Origin: CAYJPA01 sp964371945
GTDB taxonomy: Bacteria > Chloroflexota > Chloroflexia > Thermomicrobiales > UBA6265
Assembly: GCA_964371945.1 (NCBI GenBank)
Contig: CAYJPA010000108.1
Coordinates: forward strand, 1 to 15,239
Length of the DNA stretch: 15,239 nucleotides
Direction: 5' to 3'
Shown here: positions 13,757-15,239 of the stretch, in pieces
How positions within the stretch are numbered: position 1 is the stretch's first letter
Layout: each line of letters begins with the position of its first letter
Made by a program: the position numbers and the translations under genes
Notes under the pieces: generated by a model
Seen by the model: only the letters and a program-made list of their open reading frames with translations
The model's database searches: none
Told to the model about the DNA's origin: nothing

Positions 13757-14746
13757 TTGGGCATCATCGGATACGCGGCATCGTTCGAGCAGTTTCACCC
13801 CACCGACATGCTGAATTGGTCAAAACAAGCCGAGCAATCCGGCTTCAGATCGGTGATGGCGTCGGACCATTTTCATCCGTGGGTGCCGTCGCAGGGTCAT
13901 TCTGCCTTCGTTTGGTCGTGGATGGGCGCGCTCGGCGTTGAAACCAAGCTGAAATTCGGAACCGGAGTTACTCCCCCCGGCTATCGATATCACCCGGCGA
14001 TCGTGGCCCAGGCCGCCGCGACGCTGGAAGCAATGTTCCCGGGCCGTTTCTACCTCGGGCTGGGCGCGGGCGAGGCGTTGAACGAGCACATCGTTGGCGA
14101 GTACTGGCCCGAAGCGCCAGTTCGCCTGGAGAGGCTCGCGGAATCGATCGACATCATTCAGCAACTCTTCACCGGCAAGATCGTGAAATACAGGTCGCAG
14201 CACTTCCGGGTCGAAAGCGCAAAGCTCTACACCCTTCCGCCGGCGCCGCCGCCGATCTACGTCGCGACCGCCGGTCCGATTCAGTCGTACCGCACTGGCA
14301 AAACGTGCGACGGATTGATCACCGTCGGCGCGGCTGATGAGAAGGTCAAGATGCTGGTCGAGCGCTTCGAAAAGGGCGCCCGCGAGGCCGGCAAAGACCC
14401 TTCCACGATGCCCAAGATCATTCAGATCAAGGTCTCGTTCGCCAAAACCGAGGCTGAGGCGGTCGACGCGGCAATGAAGGAATGGCCGAACGGCGGCATG
14501 TCCTTCCCGAAGGGCGATATCCGCAACCCGGAAGATTTCGAGGCGATGGCCAAACTGGTTCGGCCGGAGAACTACAAGAACCGGGTGCTCATGTCGCCGG
14601 ATCTCGACGAGCATGTATCGCAGATTCAGCACTACATCGATCTCGGATTCACCGAGGTCTACATCCACAACGTGGCGCGCACCCAGGCGGAGTTCATCGA
14701 GGCGTACGGCAAGAACGTCATCCCCGCCCTGAAGTGGCCCTCCTAA
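13757..14746 (+). CDS. FGD-family F420-dependent luciferase-like oxidoreductase
   Basis: A 329-residue TIM-barrel enzyme that passes hydride between an alcohol or sugar phosphate and F420. It aligns with mycobacterial FGD1 from the start: IGYAASFEQFHP (4-15), SDHFHPW with Asp37, His38 and Trp42 (FGD1 D39, H40, W44), and GAGEALNE with Glu106 (FGD1 E109), so the catalytic set is kept. The FGD1 loop carrying T195 and K198, which holds the glucose-6-phosphate phosphate, appears as DGLITVGAADEK with Val and Ala instead. A substrate other than G6P is therefore likely. TTG 13757 is chosen because it fits the family N-terminus and AAAGGG lies about 10 nt upstream. It follows cofE by 88 nt. Confidence 0.9.
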   Translation: MGIIGYAASFEQFHPTDMLNWSKQAEQSGFRSVMASDHFHPWVPSQGHSAFVWSWMGALGVETKLKFGTGVTPPGYRYHPAIVAQAAATLEAMFPGRFYLGLGAGEALNEHIVGEYWPEAPVRLERLAESIDIIQQLFTGKIVKYRSQHFRVESAKLYTLPPAPPPIYVATAGPIQSYRTGKTCDGLITVGAADEKVKMLVERFEKGAREAGKDPSTMPKIIQIKVSFAKTEAEAVDAAMKEWPNGGMSFPKGDIRNPEDFEAMAKLVRPENYKNRVLMSPDLDEHVSQIQHYIDLGFTEVYIHNVARTQAEFIEAYGKNVIPALKWPS

Positions 14747-14762
14747 CTTCAGTTATGTAGTC

Positions 14763-14778
14763 GCGCAATTCATTGCGC
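14763..14778. repeat. 16-bp palindrome, copy 1 (GCGCAAT-TC-ATTGCGC)
   Basis: A perfect 7-bp inverted repeat around a 2-nt centre, 16 nt after the stop of the FGD-like gene. A second copy with the same arms is at 15109-15124. Its right arm overlaps the left arm of the terminator hairpin that follows. Confidence 0.7.
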
Positions 14779-14805
14779 CCGTTGCTCTTTGCCAGCGACG
14801 GGCGC
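14775..14805 (+). terminator. Probable intrinsic terminator of the F420/FGD block
   Basis: GCGCCCGTTGCT (14775-14786) pairs with AGCGACGGGCGC (14794-14805) over 12 bp with one G-T pair and a 7-nt loop. It starts 29 nt after the FGD-like stop. The tail ATATCTGTT is only moderately T-rich, so termination may be incomplete. Its left arm competes with the neighbouring palindrome. Confidence 0.65.
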
Positions 14806-14871
14806 ATATCTGTTAGTTCGCATGTCTCGATGGGCCGCGCTTCTTCCCGAAAGCCGGCAGAGGGTAAACGT

Positions 14872-15060
14872 GTGGGCCCCAATTCGTCTCCATTCACTCT
14901 AGAATCAATCTTCGGCTCAGTTAAGCCACTGCCGGATCAGTCGCTGGACTTTGATCGCGAGATCGAAGAGGCCATGCAGGATCGAGCCGGCGAAGTAACC
15001 GGGAAATGTTCAGATCGATTGACAGACCCCAGTAGATCCTCGTCCAACGACAGCGATTGA
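14872..15060 (+). CDS. Small ORF with antitoxin-like C-terminal motif
   Basis: A 62-residue reading frame from GTG 14872, with AGAGGG 7 nt upstream. The segment FTLESIFGSVKPLPDQSLDF (8-27) followed by DREIEEAMQDRAGEV resembles the toxin-binding tail of short VapB/AbrB-type antitoxins as I remember them (TLES-FGSV-P--DF, then a charged helix). The last 20 residues are low-complexity Ser/Asp and look like run-on. No AbrB DNA-binding domain precedes it (in-frame upstream codons to 14773 do not resemble one), and no PIN toxin begins within the remaining 179 nt. It may be a solo antitoxin, a decayed remnant, or chance; I favour a real or recently decayed antitoxin. Confidence 0.45.
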   Translation: MGPNSSPFTLESIFGSVKPLPDQSLDFDREIEEAMQDRAGEVTGKCSDRLTDPSRSSSNDSD

Positions 15061-15108
15061 GCATCAAGTCTAAATGAAAGCACTCGCGAAAAGGAAATCG
15101 CAGCGCGA

Positions 15109-15124
15109 GCGCAATAAATTGCGC
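15109..15124. repeat. 16-bp palindrome, copy 2 (GCGCAAT-AA-ATTGCGC)
   Basis: Same 7-bp arms as copy 1 at 14763, in a perfect inverted repeat with a different 2-nt centre, 346 bp away and on the other side of the small antitoxin-like ORF. A further single half-site GCGCAAT is at 15187-15193. Apart from these and the hairpin at 15166, the 15061-15239 stretch shows no gene I can support. Confidence 0.7.
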
Positions 15125-15165
15125 GGCTACATTTCTGCCGGCGGCATTGACGATAACGAGCGCTT

Positions 15166-15181
15166 GTGATGTTCGCATCAC
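15166..15181. other. Hairpin GTGATG-TTCG-CATCAC
   Basis: A perfect 6-bp stem closed by a TTCG tetraloop, extendable by two G-U pairs on the plus strand. No T-run follows. Its role is unknown; it sits in the repeat-rich tail beyond copy 2 of the 16-bp palindrome. Confidence 0.35.
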
Positions 15182-15239
15182 GGCCGGCGCAATGATGAAG
15201 AATGCGTCATTGATCGGACTATTGTCTGTTGTGCATCGC

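Noticed and set aside
13820..14668. Long 282-codon open frame antisense to the FGD-like gene
   Set aside because: It is a mirror of a clearly real gene in GC-rich DNA; its product is rich in Arg, Asp and His with no recognisable motif.
15074..15169. 31-codon ORF (MKALAKRKSQ...) after the antitoxin-like ORF
   Set aside because: Very short, no ribosome-binding site, runs through the 16-bp palindrome; it does not resemble any toxin start.
1..15239. CRISPR arrays, tRNA or rRNA genes, insertion sequences, phage genes
   Set aside because: No regularly spaced repeats, no recognisable tRNA or rRNA segments and no transposase, integrase or phage motifs were seen on either strand.

Overview
This is a GC-rich, densely packed bacterial chromosome segment. 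A complete cofD-cofC-cofE set for coenzyme F420, flanked by two F420-using enzyme families, limits the likely hosts mainly to Actinomycetota, Chloroflexota and a few other lineages. CofE is a short stand-alone ligase rather than the mycobacterial FbiB fusion. Together with the general look of the proteins, this makes me lean to Chloroflexota (Thermomicrobia-like). That placement is inference; no rRNA or marker gene is present.

Layout. (1) Positions 1-2182, minus strand: a tight operon of a CoA-transferase-superfamily A/B pair (ATGA overlap) followed by a class II aldolase that runs off the left edge. (2) Divergent from it, from 2274 on the plus strand: an acyl-CoA synthetase. The 91-bp shared promoter region holds an 11-bp palindrome almost exactly at its centre. 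(3) 3982-5745, plus strand: a compact cluster of two tiny membrane proteins (ATGA overlap), a cupin and an SDR oxidoreductase, ending in a long hairpin. (4) 5954-7726: a CPA2-type cation/proton antiporter with a C-terminal RCK domain, preceded by three short direct repeats. It converges with (5) 7723-10660, minus strand: an FGGY sugar kinase (gluconokinase-like) followed by a GH1 beta-glucosidase. The antiporter and glucosidase stop codons share a CTAG. (6) 10801-14746, plus strand: the F420 block, consisting of an FDOR-B/PPOX-like protein, cofD, cofC and cofE (ATGA overlaps), then an FGD-family luciferase-like oxidoreductase with a TTG start. (7) 14747-15239: a mostly non-coding tail rich in inverted repeats. 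It holds a likely terminator, a small ORF with an antitoxin-like toxin-binding tail but no toxin after it, and two copies of one 16-bp palindrome (GCGCAATNNATTGCGC) on either side of that ORF.

How the parts may work together. The F420 block makes the deazaflavin cofactor from Fo (Fo synthase is not in this window) and encodes two proteins that could use it. The kinase/glucosidase pair fits uptake and phosphorylation of sugar released from beta-glucosides. The acyl-CoA synthetase and the CoA-transferase-like pair suggest activation and breakdown of an organic acid. The B subunit appears to lack the catalytic glutamate of true CoA-transferases and its tail resembles IpdB, so a ring- or C-C-cleaving hydrolase is worth testing. 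No CRISPR array, rRNA, tRNA, transposase or phage gene was seen. The most unexplained region is the repeat-rich tail.
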